Source: an uncultured Desulfovibrio sp. (lineage in GTDB: Bacteria > Desulfobacterota > Desulfovibrionia > Desulfovibrionales > Desulfovibrionaceae). From it: 56,884 bases of DNA. The position numbers were made by a program, and so were the translations under genes. The stretch is taken from assembly GCF_944324525.1 (NCBI RefSeq), contig NZ_CALUWS010000013.1:1-56884 (forward strand), in the 5' to 3' direction. The notes beneath the pieces were generated by a model. It made no database searches. It was given only the letters and a program-made list of their open reading frames with translations, and was not told where the DNA came from. Shown piece by piece: positions 43,764 to 52,453 of the stretch (its first letter is position 1; each line of letters starts with the position of its first letter).

Positions 43764-45100
43764 TCAAGATCTCCTTGGCGGTTCATGCAGGCCGGATTGA
43801 GCGTTCTGACCTGCATCTCATAGGCTCGGGCAAAATCATCCAGAAAAAAGGAGGTGAAACCGTTGTCGTCGTCACGCAGGCCCGCATGGAGTTTGGCAAA
43901 GGCGCTCCACAGACGCCGCATCCGGGCAAAGCGCACCGTGCCCGTCGCATCCAGGCGGGAAGCGACGGCCTCGGGGCTGATCCGCGCGAGTATGGCCTGC
44001 GCGACGGCGCGCGCCCCGGCGATCAGCCCCAGATTATGGCTGTGCAGGTCGTCAAAGCCGTTCAGCATGGCCTGAGCAGGCGGCAGAAAGCCCTCCTGCG
44101 GCGGGGCCAGCAGATAATTGAGGGCGGCCTTGCCGGTGGGCGAAAATTTCAGAGGATTGTTGCTGGCCAGCGTCATGGTGGTCACGGGCAGCCGCAGCTC
44201 GTTCTTGCTGTCGGCTCGATTGCGCAGGGCCTGGAGCATGCCCTCCACCGCGGCGGCCGTCAGTTCCGCCGTCCGCAGCATGATGCGCTCCCGCTCCTCA
44301 CGGGAATCGGGCGAGGCGGAAAATCCCAGGGCCCGGAAGAAGGCCTCCACTTCGGGGGCCGGCGCATCGGGATCTTGCGGGATCCGGGGCGGCGCGACGT
44401 CCTCCGGGATCGGCGGAACCGGCGGGACGTCCTCCGGGACCGGCGGGACGGCGGGAGCGGCGGAGCGCGCATCCGGCCGGGGCGACGGCGCCGGAGCGGG
44501 GAGGGGCTCCGCGTCGTCGTCCTCCTCCACGTTCCAGTCCTCCGGGACGAGCGTCACCGCCGGCATGGCCCCGAGCGAGGCCTCCGTATGATCCGCCTGA
44601 AAAGTCTTTTTTTCAGGCGTCGAGCCCAGCAGATCATTGTAGAGACCGAGCCGTTCCCGGGCATTGAGTTCGTCCTGCTGTTCCATGGCGAGCAGGGGAT
44701 CCTCCGCCAGGACCTCGCCGGCGGGTATGATATCCCCGTTCTGGATGCTCTGCTCGGAGAGGTAGGACCCCGGCTCGTGCAGGAGTCTGGCCTGTATGCT
44801 GTATTCGCCTATGACATAGGTGTTTCCATGCTCGATGCGGTATTTCTGTCCCTTGGCGAGTCGTTCCCTGCCCAGGGCGCTGTAGATGCCGTTGGTGCTC
44901 AGATCCTCAATGAAGAATGCGGCATGCTCGAAACTGACAAGGGCATGCCGGCGTGAGATCTGCTTCGTCTTGTCAAGAAGCACCCACTCGCATTCCTTGT
45001 CGCGTCCTATGTAGCCTCCGACTTCGCGGAAGACATGCTGCACATTGCTCTGATGAAGAGAAAATTTTTGTCTGCTGATGATTTCCAGCATGAGTTCCAT
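43760..45100 (-). CDS. tagH: T6SS FHA-domain protein TagH
   Basis: 446 aa. FHA domain near residues 20-110: YIGRDKECEWVLLDKTKQISRRHALV and DLSTNGIY, the phosphothreonine-binding Arg/Ser/His and Asn residues included. A Pro-rich hinge (about 205-260) follows and then the type VI-specific C-terminal domain of the TagH group (LMLRTAELTAAAVEGMLQALRNRAD..., NPLKFSP). It probably reads phosphothreonine made by the kinase at 34061 and promotes assembly. AAAGGAGG precedes the start; 40 bp separates it from the sigma-54 activator. Confidence 0.94.
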   Translation of the reverse strand: MELMLEIISRQKFSLHQSNVQHVFREVGGYIGRDKECEWVLLDKTKQISRRHALVSFEHAAFFIEDLSTNGIYSALGRERLAKGQKYRIEHGNTYVIGEYSIQARLLHEPGSYLSEQSIQNGDIIPAGEVLAEDPLLAMEQQDELNARERLGLYNDLLGSTPEKKTFQADHTEASLGAMPAVTLVPEDWNVEEDDDAEPLPAPAPSPRPDARSAAPAVPPVPEDVPPVPPIPEDVAPPRIPQDPDAPAPEVEAFFRALGFSASPDSREERERIMLRTAELTAAAVEGMLQALRNRADSKNELRLPVTTMTLASNNPLKFSPTGKAALNYLLAPPQEGFLPPAQAMLNGFDDLHSHNLGLIAGARAVAQAILARISPEAVASRLDATGTVRFARMRRLWSAFAKLHAGLRDDDNGFTSFFLDDFARAYEMQVRTLNPACMNRQGDLE

Positions 45101-45140
45101 GAAGATCCTCCTTTATGTCCACACTGCCGCGGGGCCTTCA

Positions 45141-46619
45141 TCAGGGGTGAAGGGAGGACAAACGGCGGCGAATGGTGCGCGGGTGAACATCAAGGGCCCT
45201 GGAACATGCCTGAATATCTCCATCGTAGAGTTTCATGGTCTGCTGGATGAACCATTTTTCCTGCATTTCCCGGAAATGGGACAGGGAGAGGTGATGCAGT
45301 TCGCGTCCCGTCCGGGAAATGAGGTCGCCGGCTTCCAGCTGGCAGCAGTCAGCGGGAGTGCCGTTGATCGCCTGCTCGATCATGGCCTCCAGTTCGCGGA
45401 TATTGCCGGGATAGGCATAGCCCAGCAGCAGGAGGCAGGCTTCCGGCGACAGGCGCAAGGGGGGCCGGCCGGCTTTGGCGCAACCGCGCTCGAGGAACAG
45501 CGAAGCAAGCTCAAGGATATCCTCCCGGCGTTCCCGCAGAGGAGGGACGTGTATCTTGAGGACGGCCAGCCGGTGATAGAGGTCGCGGCGAAACGCGTTC
45601 GCCTTCATGGCTTCCTCCAGATCACGATTGGTGGCGGCGATGATGCGCATATTGACGGGGTGGAATGTCGCGCCCCCCACCGGCCGCACCTTGTGTTCCT
45701 GCAGGACCTGAAGCAGCGCGACCTGGAGCGAGGGCGGCATCTCGCCTATCTCGTCCAGAAAGACCGTTCCGCCGTCGGCGCTTCGCAAAAGCCCCTTGTT
45801 GTGGGCGACGGCTCCGCTGAACGCGCCCTTGACATGGCCGAAAAGCTCGCTTTCCAGCAGGCTTGCCGTCAGCGCGCCGCAGTTGATGGCGAGAAAGGGG
45901 CCGTTGCGGCGGTTGCCGGCGTCATGCACCATGCGGGCCAGCAGGCTCTTGCCCGTGCCTGTCTCGCCCGTGATGAGCAGGGGAGCGGAGGAGTCGCCCA
46001 CCCGGGCGATGGCCTCGCGCAGGCTGCGCGTCGCCGGGCCGCTTCCGGCGAACGGCAGGTTTTGCCGCGCGCTGTTGTCCGCTTTCAGCTGCCTGATCTC
46101 CCTTTCCAGGCTTTGCAGGGCATAGCCGCTTTGCTTGTGGCCGCGCGCCAGTTCGAGCAGCGCGCCGGCATACAGGCAAAGATACTGACATGCTGTCTGA
46201 CGCGCGCGCGAGGAAGTGCGGCAAAGGCTCAGCACGCAGCCCATGCCGCCGGAACCCAGCTCGGGAACGGGATAGACGTTGCAGGAACGGATATCCGGCG
46301 AAGAGGAGACGAGCCGCACCGATTCGGGCAGGTCCTCCGTCAGCGCGAAGGAGGCGGGCATGCCGGTATGCAGGCAATAACAGAGCGGATCGTCCCAGCT
46401 CTCGGCGGACAGACGGGGGGTATCCTCGCTTATGGCGCTTTCGGGGAACTGACCGGCAAGAAACAGCGTTTCGCCCGCGTAGTCCCGCAGATAGACGCCC
46501 ACCGCCCGCGCGTCCTCCAGCTCGCGGACGCTTTCCGCCAGCGCCCGGGAAATGGCGGCATGATCCCCGGCCTGATCCCGCAGCCGGTGGCAAAGGGCAA
46601 GCAGAAGCGGAGGCTTCAT
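45141..46619 (-). CDS. Sigma-54-dependent activator of the T6SS (VasH-like)
   Basis: 492 aa from 46619, overlapping the tssH stop (ATGA). N-terminal GAF-like sensor (1-165), AAA+ domain with Walker A GETGTGKS (218-225), the sigma-54 contact loop GAFSGA (265-270, where GAFTGA is standard) and Walker B VFLDE (286-290), and a C-terminal Fis-type helix-turn-helix (DGDIQACSRALDVHPRTIRRRLSS, key parts). VasH proteins activate hcp or vgrG units elsewhere. Here it lies inside the structural operon, while no -24/-12 site is obvious upstream of tssA, so its targets are probably elsewhere (for example an hcp locus). Confidence 0.93.
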   Translation of the reverse strand: MKPPLLLALCHRLRDQAGDHAAISRALAESVRELEDARAVGVYLRDYAGETLFLAGQFPESAISEDTPRLSAESWDDPLCYCLHTGMPASFALTEDLPESVRLVSSSPDIRSCNVYPVPELGSGGMGCVLSLCRTSSRARQTACQYLCLYAGALLELARGHKQSGYALQSLEREIRQLKADNSARQNLPFAGSGPATRSLREAIARVGDSSAPLLITGETGTGKSLLARMVHDAGNRRNGPFLAINCGALTASLLESELFGHVKGAFSGAVAHNKGLLRSADGGTVFLDEIGEMPPSLQVALLQVLQEHKVRPVGGATFHPVNMRIIAATNRDLEEAMKANAFRRDLYHRLAVLKIHVPPLRERREDILELASLFLERGCAKAGRPPLRLSPEACLLLLGYAYPGNIRELEAMIEQAINGTPADCCQLEAGDLISRTGRELHHLSLSHFREMQEKWFIQQTMKLYDGDIQACSRALDVHPRTIRRRLSSLHP

Positions 46620-49282
46620 CCCCGTCCCCCGTCTTTCGTCATGGAGCAGACGAAGCTCCCCCGTTCCTGATCCAGCTCGACGCATATCCGCGCCCGGCCG
46701 CCATGTCCCCTGCCGGCCAGCAGCGCCGAGGCGATCCTGGGCAGCAGGGAGGCATTGATGATGTGGTCGATATTGCGCGCGCCGGCATCCGTCACCGTAC
46801 AGCTTGCCGCAATGGAGGCCGCGACCTCGTCGCTCCAGACCAGAGGGAGGCGGTGCTGAGCGAAAAGGCGGGCCGCGATGCGGGATATCTTCATGTCCAC
46901 GAGTTCCCGCATGATGTCAGGCCGCAGCGACATGTAGGGGACGATGGTCATCCGTCCGAGCAGGGCGGGGCGGAAAAACTGCGTCAGGGCAGGGCGCAGG
47001 GCCTCCACCAGCGTGGCGGGGTCCGGCGGCGTTTCGTCCTCGCACAGGGCCGCCACGATGTCGCTGCCCAGGTTCGAGGTCAGAAAGATCATCGTATTGC
47101 GAAAATCCGTCTCCCTGCCTTCTCCATCGACGAGGACGCCCTTGTCGAACATCTGATAAAAAAGATTGAGGACGTCGGGATGGGCCTTTTCCACCTCGTC
47201 GAACAGCACGACGGAATACGGCTGACGGCGCACGGCTTCCGTGAGTCTGCCGCCTTCGCCGTAGCCCACATAGCCCGGGGGCGAGCCGATAAGGCGGGAG
47301 ATGGTGTGTTTTTCCTGAAATTCCGACATGTTGATGCTGATCAGCATGTCTTCGCCGCCGTAAAGCTCATCGGCGATCGCCAGGGCGGTCTCCGTCTTGC
47401 CGACCCCGGAGGGGCCCACAAGCAGGAAAATGGCTGTGGGCGCATGGGGATTGTTCAGGCCGGTGCGCGCGGCCAGCACGGCCTTTTCCAGCATTTCCAG
47501 GGTATGGTCCTGCCCGCGGATACGGCGAAGGAGGTGCTCCTTGAGGTGGGAGAGCCTGCAGGCCGCATCTTCCGTCAATTTGCCCAGCGGGATGCCCGTC
47601 CATTCGGCCACGATCTCGGCCACCAGCTGCGGCGTCACTTCATAAAAGACAAGGGGGGACTCGCCCTGTTCGTCCCGCAGGCGGGCGGCAAGCGTCTCCA
47701 GGGAGGCTGATTCAGTCGGGGCGGCGGGCGTCTCTCCGGCCTGTTCCTTCGGCCTGTCCGGCTCGGCGGTCTCCGCCGTCTCAGCGGCCTCAAACACGGC
47801 CTTTCGCCGTGCCAGGATGGCCGTTACCAGCTCTTTTTCCCGCTTCCAGCGGGAAGAGAGGGACTCGATGCGCTCCGTCAGCCGGGCGGCCTGTCCCCGC
47901 AGGCGGGCATGACGGGCGGCGCTCTCCTCAGTGTCGCCGGGGATGACGCCCTGGCTCTGGTCGCGCTCCAGGGCCTGCAATTCGCGCTGGATGACCGCCA
48001 GCTCTTCTTCCAGCGCGCTCAGAAGGGCCGGCTTCGCTCCCAGGCTGACCTTGACGCGGGCGCAGGCCGTATCCAGCAGATCGACCGCCTTGTCCGGCTG
48101 CTGGCGGCCGCTGATGTAGCGGGTGGAGAGTTCCGCTATGCTGCGTACGGCGTCATCGCGGATATAGACATGGTGGGCCTGCTCGTAATGGGGGATCAGG
48201 CCGCGCAGGATGGCAAGCGTCTCCTCCTGCGTGGGCTGATCAAGACGAACGAGCTGGAAGCGTCTGGCCAGCGCCGCGTCCTTTTCAAAATATTTTTTGT
48301 ATTCGCTCCAGGTGGTGGCGGCGATGGTGCGCATTTCGCCTCTGGCCAGCGCGGGCTTGAGCAAGTTGGCGCCGTCGGCGCTGCCCGCGGCATTGCCCGA
48401 GCCGACGAGGGTATGCGCCTCGTCGATGAAAAGGATGGTGGGCGTTTCGGACGACCTGATCTCGTCGATGACGCCCTTGAGGCGCTTCTCAAATTCGCCC
48501 TTGACGGACGCTCCGGCCTGCAGGCGTCCCATGTCCAGTCCGACAAGGCGCGTTCCCGCCAGGACATCGGGCACGTCGCCCTGAACGATCTTCAGCGCCA
48601 GTCCCTCGACCACGGCGGTCTTGCCCACGCCCGGATCGCCCACAAGGATGGGATTGTTCTTGCGGCGGCGGGTAAGGATGTCGACCATCTGCCGGATCTG
48701 CGGGCCGCGGGCGAAAACGGGGTCGATGTGCCGCCGTCGCGCTTCTTCCGTGAAGTCCGTCGCGTATTTCTGCAGAAAGCTTTCGCCGCGCGGGGCGGAA
48801 GTCCCGGCCGGCCGGCCGGAGGAGGCCTCGCCCAGTCCCGCCATGAGGCGCTTCAACGCATCGGCGGGGATGTTGCCCAGTTCGCGGAAGCAGGGCAGCA
48901 TGCCGTAACGCGCCGGATTGACCAGCAGCGCCAGAACAAGAGTAAAAACGTCGATCTGTTCGCGTCCCAGTTCAAGACTGGCTATGAGGTAAGCCTCCTG
49001 GATGAACTCGATCAGCAGGGGCGCGAAAACCGGCGCCGACCTCCCGTGCGGCTTTTCCGGGGAGCGCCGGCCGCCGAACAGGGAGCGCAGACGCTCGAGG
49101 GACAGGTCGAACTGGGCGGCAAGATCCCGCATCTCGCGCGTGTCGAGCAGCTTCTCCAGATAGTCTTCCAGACCGATCTCGTGACCGCCCCGGCTGACGC
49201 ACAGGGCGGCGGCATCTTCCAGCGCATCGCGGCACGTGGCGTCGAGAGCTGTGATCAACGCGGAAAGATTCATGTTTACCAT
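46616..49282 (-). CDS. tssH: T6SS sheath-recycling AAA+ ATPase TssH (ClpV)
   Basis: 888 aa. Start at 49282 (AGGAG 5 nt upstream), within the end of tssG. N domain (1-155), first AAA+ domain with Walker A GDPGVGKT (215-222) and FIDEAHTLVG, a coiled middle region (430-510), and a second AAA+ domain with GPSGVGKTE near 620 and VVLFDEVEKAHPD. Hexamers disassemble contracted TssBC sheath. Its stop overlaps the sigma-54 activator. Both ATP sites appear intact. Confidence 0.96.
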   Translation of the reverse strand: MVNMNLSALITALDATCRDALEDAAALCVSRGGHEIGLEDYLEKLLDTREMRDLAAQFDLSLERLRSLFGGRRSPEKPHGRSAPVFAPLLIEFIQEAYLIASLELGREQIDVFTLVLALLVNPARYGMLPCFRELGNIPADALKRLMAGLGEASSGRPAGTSAPRGESFLQKYATDFTEEARRRHIDPVFARGPQIRQMVDILTRRRKNNPILVGDPGVGKTAVVEGLALKIVQGDVPDVLAGTRLVGLDMGRLQAGASVKGEFEKRLKGVIDEIRSSETPTILFIDEAHTLVGSGNAAGSADGANLLKPALARGEMRTIAATTWSEYKKYFEKDAALARRFQLVRLDQPTQEETLAILRGLIPHYEQAHHVYIRDDAVRSIAELSTRYISGRQQPDKAVDLLDTACARVKVSLGAKPALLSALEEELAVIQRELQALERDQSQGVIPGDTEESAARHARLRGQAARLTERIESLSSRWKREKELVTAILARRKAVFEAAETAETAEPDRPKEQAGETPAAPTESASLETLAARLRDEQGESPLVFYEVTPQLVAEIVAEWTGIPLGKLTEDAACRLSHLKEHLLRRIRGQDHTLEMLEKAVLAARTGLNNPHAPTAIFLLVGPSGVGKTETALAIADELYGGEDMLISINMSEFQEKHTISRLIGSPPGYVGYGEGGRLTEAVRRQPYSVVLFDEVEKAHPDVLNLFYQMFDKGVLVDGEGRETDFRNTMIFLTSNLGSDIVAALCEDETPPDPATLVEALRPALTQFFRPALLGRMTIVPYMSLRPDIMRELVDMKISRIAARLFAQHRLPLVWSDEVAASIAASCTVTDAGARNIDHIINASLLPRIASALLAGRGHGGRARICVELDQERGSFVCSMTKDGGRG

Positions 49283-50334
49283 AAGTTCTCCTGATAGCCC
49301 GGTTCCAGAATCACGATGCCGTCGCCGCCGTCCCCCAGCCAGGAGGACCAGCCGAGCCGCGTTTCCGAGGCATCGCCGATGGTGAGAGGGCGGATCTCCT
49401 CCGGCCGCAGGCGCAGCTCGACGTCAAACTGCAGGCGGGAGCGCAGGACCATCTTCACCAGCATGGCGAGTTCGGCGAAAATGGCCTGATCCGGCAGAAA
49501 GGCATTGAAGCGCTGCCACGAGAGACCGGCAATGAGGATGCGGAACTTGCCCGTTTGATCGGCAACATGTTCGCCCAGCAGGCAGTCCCCTTCCAGGCGG
49601 CAATTGGCGACGCCGAGACGGCAGAGCTGATCTTCGGGGATGCGCACGATGCGGCGTATGCACTGGACCACATGCACCGCCTCGTGGGAAAAGTAATGGC
49701 GCAGCGTGCTTTCCAGCGAGCCGGCCGCATCGCTCTTGAAGGCGATGAGCCCCATATAGGCCAGCAGACGCGACCAGTTGAGCCCTTCCTTCCCGCGCAG
49801 CTGCTCATAGCCCATGCCGATGAAGCCGAGGAAGCGCCGCGACAGCGCATCCGTCGCGCCATCCTGATACTGCAGGTAATAGCGGTACTTGCACCATGCG
49901 CCGTACAGGATGTCGATAAAGCCGTGATTGAAGATGTCGAAAAAATCCCGCAGCGCATCGGCATCATCCTGGTGCTGGGCCACATGCTCGGAAAAATGGA
50001 CGGGCAGCGGCGACGCCGCGCCATGCAGGCCCATGAGGTTGAGCGTCAGCATGGCCCGTGTGTCCGCGCCCTGCCCGCTGAAGGTCAGGCTTTCCATGTC
50101 TCCCGGCGGAAAGGAAAGATTGGGATTGACGCGAAAGCGCAGGGCCTTTTCCGGCGCGCCGACCCCCTGACAGGCCAGATAGCGGCGCACCATGCGCACG
50201 GCCTGCGCAAAGGCGAAACTGCCGGGAGATTCCTCAAGCCTGCTGTAGACGGCGGTCTTTCCCTTGCGCGGGCAAGCGGGGAGGGCGGCCGCCGGCGCCA
50301 TCACAGCGTCAGCTTGCCCAGTCGTGGCGGCCAT
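49276..50334 (-). CDS. tssG: T6SS baseplate wedge subunit TssG
   Basis: 352 aa from 50334 (AAGG 6 nt upstream); an internal ATG at 50301 that touches the tssF stop (TGATG) is an alternative. Features typical of TssG: SFAFAQAVRMVRR, RFRVNPNLSFPPGDM, LNLMGLHGAASPLPVHFSE and FDIFNHGFIDILYGAW. It overlaps tssF by 34 bp and its stop lies in the start of tssH. Forms the wedge with TssF and TssE. Confidence 0.95.
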   Translation of the reverse strand: MAATTGQADAVMAPAAALPACPRKGKTAVYSRLEESPGSFAFAQAVRMVRRYLACQGVGAPEKALRFRVNPNLSFPPGDMESLTFSGQGADTRAMLTLNLMGLHGAASPLPVHFSEHVAQHQDDADALRDFFDIFNHGFIDILYGAWCKYRYYLQYQDGATDALSRRFLGFIGMGYEQLRGKEGLNWSRLLAYMGLIAFKSDAAGSLESTLRHYFSHEAVHVVQCIRRIVRIPEDQLCRLGVANCRLEGDCLLGEHVADQTGKFRILIAGLSWQRFNAFLPDQAIFAELAMLVKMVLRSRLQFDVELRLRPEEIRPLTIGDASETRLGWSSWLGDGGDGIVILEPGYQENLW

Positions 50335-52061
50335 ATGTACCTTTCTCCGCTTTTTTCCTCGCGCACGATAAGCTGATGGAAGCTGTTCACCGTGGCGTAG
50401 AGGGCCAGAAATTCATTGAGCGCGGAGGCGAACAGGAACATTTCCCCTTCACAGGAAAAACTGCGCGACATAAGCGAAAGTTCCGTCACCGCGCCACGCA
50501 GGGGGAGCCCTTCATGGATGCGGTCCGTCTCCTGCATGCGGATGCCGGTCATGCCGTCCAGTATCCTTTCCAGCACGCGCGCTCTGCGGCTGTCATGCAG
50601 GGCGCGGAAATCGTAGGTGGCCACGATGCCGCGCAGCGCGTTGATGTTGGTCAGCGGAAGATAATTGAGCGACATGTTGGACAGGAGACGCCACAGGGCG
50701 TCGCCTTCCAGCGGCGGAGCGAAGGGTGGGGTGACGGGGATGATGTTCGTGAAGGGAATGGCCGCATCGCCGCTGTCCGACGGGCGGCAGATGTCGCCCA
50801 CGCCCAGCCGCAGCGGCAGCATGCGGTTCGTGCAGACAAGATCCATGGACAGGGTGGCGCTTTGCGGCAGCTCTCCATCGTCATCGGCAACGAGGGAAAT
50901 ATAGGTCTCCACGCTTTCGTCCGTGGCCGAGGGCTGCACGCGCAGCCGGTAGTAGGCGGCCTTCTCGCCGCCCCGCTTGTGCTCGAAGGACTCGAACGGC
51001 TGGTATTCCCTGTGGCGCTTGCCCGCCGTGTCCCAGCTCTCCACATGGGTGACGCTGTGGACCGAATAATGATAGGGAAATCTGGGGTCGGGCACGATGC
51101 GGTACTCCGTCTGCCTGTGATCCCAGGTGAGCGGCGAGGCGGAGCGGGCAAAGAGATTGATGACGGGCGTGCAGAACAGGCGCACGTTTTCCCGGGAGTA
51201 GGACTCGAAATTCGGCGGCAGCTCTTCCAGCACGCAGTGCAGGACAAACTCCCGGCAGCTTCCGGCCCGGCTCAGGTTGTCTCCCGTAAAGCTCTCGCCG
51301 AAATCGATGTCAAGAAAATGGAATTTTTCGGGAAAACAGAAATATTCCTGAAGGATGCGATAGCCGGGAAAGGAATTGGGCGGATAGGGATAAAGCACCT
51401 CGTCATGCGCGAAGCCCACAGGGCGCACGTTGGGCTCCCATTCCGCAAGGCGCGTGTCCTTGCCTGTCTCGTCCACGGCATGGAGGCGCAGGCAGCGCAG
51501 CCGGCGCACAAGCAGGTAGTACAGGGTATGCACGATGCTCGTCTCGCCGGTCAGGAACAGGCGCAGCCGGCGCGGCGCGATCTGGTCCAGCGTGGCGCTC
51601 TCGCTGCGAAAGCGCAAGGCCATGACCGCCTCGCCGTCCCGTGTGGTGAAGGAAAGATCGGCAAGCTCAAGGGGCATGACTTCCGTGTCGTAAGCCGTGC
51701 GAAACGTACACGGCGTGCCCTCCACGGCTTCCGACAGCACCACGGATTCCCGGGGGATGAAGGCGCTTCGGGAAAGCCCCTCCGACGGCCGGAACTGGAT
51801 GACGCTGCAGGCGGGCAACTGCCGCAGATAGTTGGGCCAGAGCAGATTGAACAGGGCGTAGGTGATCTCCGGCAGTTCGTCATCCAGCTTTTCGCGCAGG
51901 CGACCGGTAAGAAAGGCGACCCCCTCAAGGATGCGCTCCACGTCCGGGTCCCTGCCGGGAGTATTGAAAAAGGGAGCAAGCGCGGGGTTGCTCGCGGCAA
52001 ATTCCCGCCCCAGGGTCCGCAGGGCGACCAGCTCCCTTTCATAATAATGGTTGAAGCTCAT
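50301..52061 (-). CDS. tssF: T6SS baseplate wedge subunit TssF
   Basis: 586 aa from 52061 (CGGAG upstream; ATGA overlap with the tssE stop). The N-terminus FNHYYERELVALRTLGREFA and the conserved GRDPDVERILEGVAFLTGRLREKLDDELPEI segment are TssF signatures (cited by key parts: DPDVERILEG, KLDDELPE), and LLWPNYLRQLPACSVI follows. Usual length. An upstream in-frame ATG at 52076 has no good ribosome site. Confidence 0.96.
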   Translation of the reverse strand: MSFNHYYERELVALRTLGREFAASNPALAPFFNTPGRDPDVERILEGVAFLTGRLREKLDDELPEITYALFNLLWPNYLRQLPACSVIQFRPSEGLSRSAFIPRESVVLSEAVEGTPCTFRTAYDTEVMPLELADLSFTTRDGEAVMALRFRSESATLDQIAPRRLRLFLTGETSIVHTLYYLLVRRLRCLRLHAVDETGKDTRLAEWEPNVRPVGFAHDEVLYPYPPNSFPGYRILQEYFCFPEKFHFLDIDFGESFTGDNLSRAGSCREFVLHCVLEELPPNFESYSRENVRLFCTPVINLFARSASPLTWDHRQTEYRIVPDPRFPYHYSVHSVTHVESWDTAGKRHREYQPFESFEHKRGGEKAAYYRLRVQPSATDESVETYISLVADDDGELPQSATLSMDLVCTNRMLPLRLGVGDICRPSDSGDAAIPFTNIIPVTPPFAPPLEGDALWRLLSNMSLNYLPLTNINALRGIVATYDFRALHDSRRARVLERILDGMTGIRMQETDRIHEGLPLRGAVTELSLMSRSFSCEGEMFLFASALNEFLALYATVNSFHQLIVREEKSGERYIWPPRLGKLTL

Positions 52062-52450
52062 GCTCTGCTCCGGCATTTGCCTTCGTCCACGGACACCGTC
52101 CATGTCCAGGGTTCAAGGCGGCCGTCGTGCCGTATCTTTTCCGCCTGGATGGAAAAGAGCAGCGTAAAGGGCGCGTCCTCCCGCATGGGCAGACTGACGA
52201 CGCGGGGATTGCGGAGGCGCGGTTCATAATCGGCGACGAGCCGTTCTATGGCGGCGCTGAGCATGCTTTGCAGCTCGCTGCGTGACAGGGTGAGATCATT
52301 GATGTCGGGGAGTCCGTAAGAAGGCAGCGCCTGGACGGCCCCCTGACGCGCGCCAAGGACGCGGGACAGATTGCCGCGGATGGACTCGTCCTCGCTCATG
52401 TCCGCCCCGGCCTGTCCCAGGGTCAGCCTTTCAAACAGACTCCCCGCCAC
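52058..52450 (-). CDS. tssE: T6SS baseplate subunit TssE (gp25-like)
   Basis: 130 aa. N-terminal SLFERLTLGQ, then DINDLTLSRSELQSMLSAAIERLVADYEPRLRNPRVV, the gp25-like core with the EPRL sheath-contact word (parts cited). Somewhat short but within family range. The start lies 3 bp after the tssC stop, and it overlaps tssF by 4 bp. Confidence 0.95.
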   Translation of the reverse strand: MAGSLFERLTLGQAGADMSEDESIRGNLSRVLGARQGAVQALPSYGLPDINDLTLSRSELQSMLSAAIERLVADYEPRLRNPRVVSLPMREDAPFTLLFSIQAEKIRHDGRLEPWTWTVSVDEGKCRSRA

Positions 52451-52453
52451 GGT

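Noticed and set aside
37549-43823. Two very long plus-strand open frames across tssM to tssJ
   Set aside because: Antisense shadows of T6SS genes with firm family assignments.
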